Source: Antedon mediterranea
Taxonomy: Eukaryota; Echinodermata; Crinoidea; Comatulida; Antedonidae
Direction of reading: 5' to 3'
NCBI RefSeq assembly: GCF_964355755.1
Contig: NC_092677.1
Span: 24,400,101 to 24,460,100 of the forward strand
Length of the DNA: 60,000 bases
Below the pieces are notes generated by a model. The model did no database searches, was not told the origin of the DNA, and saw only the letters and a list, made by a program, of their open reading frames with translations. Positions 59,758 to 60,000 of the stretch are shown piece after piece (position 1 is the first letter of the stretch; every line of letters starts with the position of its first letter). Made by a program: the position numbers and the translations under genes.

Positions 59758-60000
59758 AGTGTTTTTCTGTTAGTGTTAGTGTCCAAGATACAACAGTATT
59801 GACAACACGTAACATTTTGTTAGTGTTTGGTTCTTTTAGTGTTCAAATTTCCACCATACAACAGTGTTGAAAACACGTAGCATTTTGTTCTGCTAGTGTC
59901 CATATTCCAGCAAACAACAGTGTTGAATACGCGTATCATTTTGTTAGTGTTTGGATCTTTTAGTGTCCATGTTTCCACCATACAACAGTGTTGAACACAC
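59758..60000 (+). repeat. Intron-1 minisatellite, gene E (at least 4 copies, cut by window end)
   Basis: Four copies of the ~65-bp unit are visible, in the gene B order ('cagcaaacaacagtgttga' as third copy). Confidence 0.8.

Noticed and set aside
1-60000. tRNA and rRNA genes
   Set aside because: I saw no cloverleaf with A and B boxes and no rRNA-like sequence, though a covariance-model search was not possible.

Overview
This is AT-rich, intron-bearing eukaryotic DNA, most likely from a marine invertebrate. Evidence is GT-AG introns, 72-bp leucine-rich-repeat (LRR) exons with phase-2 boundaries, AATAAA signals, MITEs, a LINE fragment and a long inverted-repeat transposon. Nothing fixes the species. 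The 7TM sequence belongs to the LGR/relaxin-receptor (RXFP-like) group of rhodopsin-type GPCRs.

The window is a tandem array of one 11.4-13.6 kb segmental unit, all on the + strand. Units start at about 1, 17496, 31099, 42493 and 55900; position 1 matches the last bases of a preceding unit. Each unit holds a 5' flank with MITEs, exon 1 (signal peptide, 88 nt coding), an intron with a ~65-bp minisatellite, exon 2 (two-cysteine N-terminal cap), a variable number of near-identical 72-bp LRR cassette exons, two constant exons (75 and 72 bp), one 3' exon carrying the cysteine hinge and all seven TM helices, and a 3' flank with AATAAA.

Joining the exons I found gives LRR cassette counts of 7 (gene A), 8 (gene B), 5 (gene C) and 9 (gene D). 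Only gene C (33982-41894) reads through: 10 exons, 1707 nt, 568 residues. Gene A has a TGA in TM4 and a 5.2 kb transposon after its 3' exon. Gene B has a 1-bp insertion before TM7. Gene D has lost exon 2 and has a 1-bp deletion in its 72-bp constant exon, although its 7TM exon is open. Gene E is cut off by the window end after exon 1.

The most striking signal is in the cassettes. Across 29 exons the scaffold (L, N, I, F, G, L positions) is almost fixed, while codons for the solvent-exposed concave beta-strand positions (residues 1, 3, 4, 22 and 23 of the exon) vary strongly. Introns and silent sites are nearly uniform. Cassettes are all phase 2-2, so any can be gained, lost or skipped without a frameshift, and gene D shows a recent 1,175-bp duplication of a two-cassette block. 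I infer a birth-and-death, gene-conversion-driven receptor family with diversifying ectodomains joined to a constant 7TM domain. Function (immune, chemosensory, gamete or peptide recognition) cannot be read from the sequence.

Mobile DNA accounts for most other differences between units: a foldback-like element of inverted ~967-bp monomers with a 9-bp target duplication (12259-17490), a diverged relative in a gene C intron, a 5'-inverted LINE fragment with an 11-bp target duplication in gene C intron 1, a palindromic MITE in a gene A intron, and a TTAA-flanked MITE in the 5' flanks of units 2-5.
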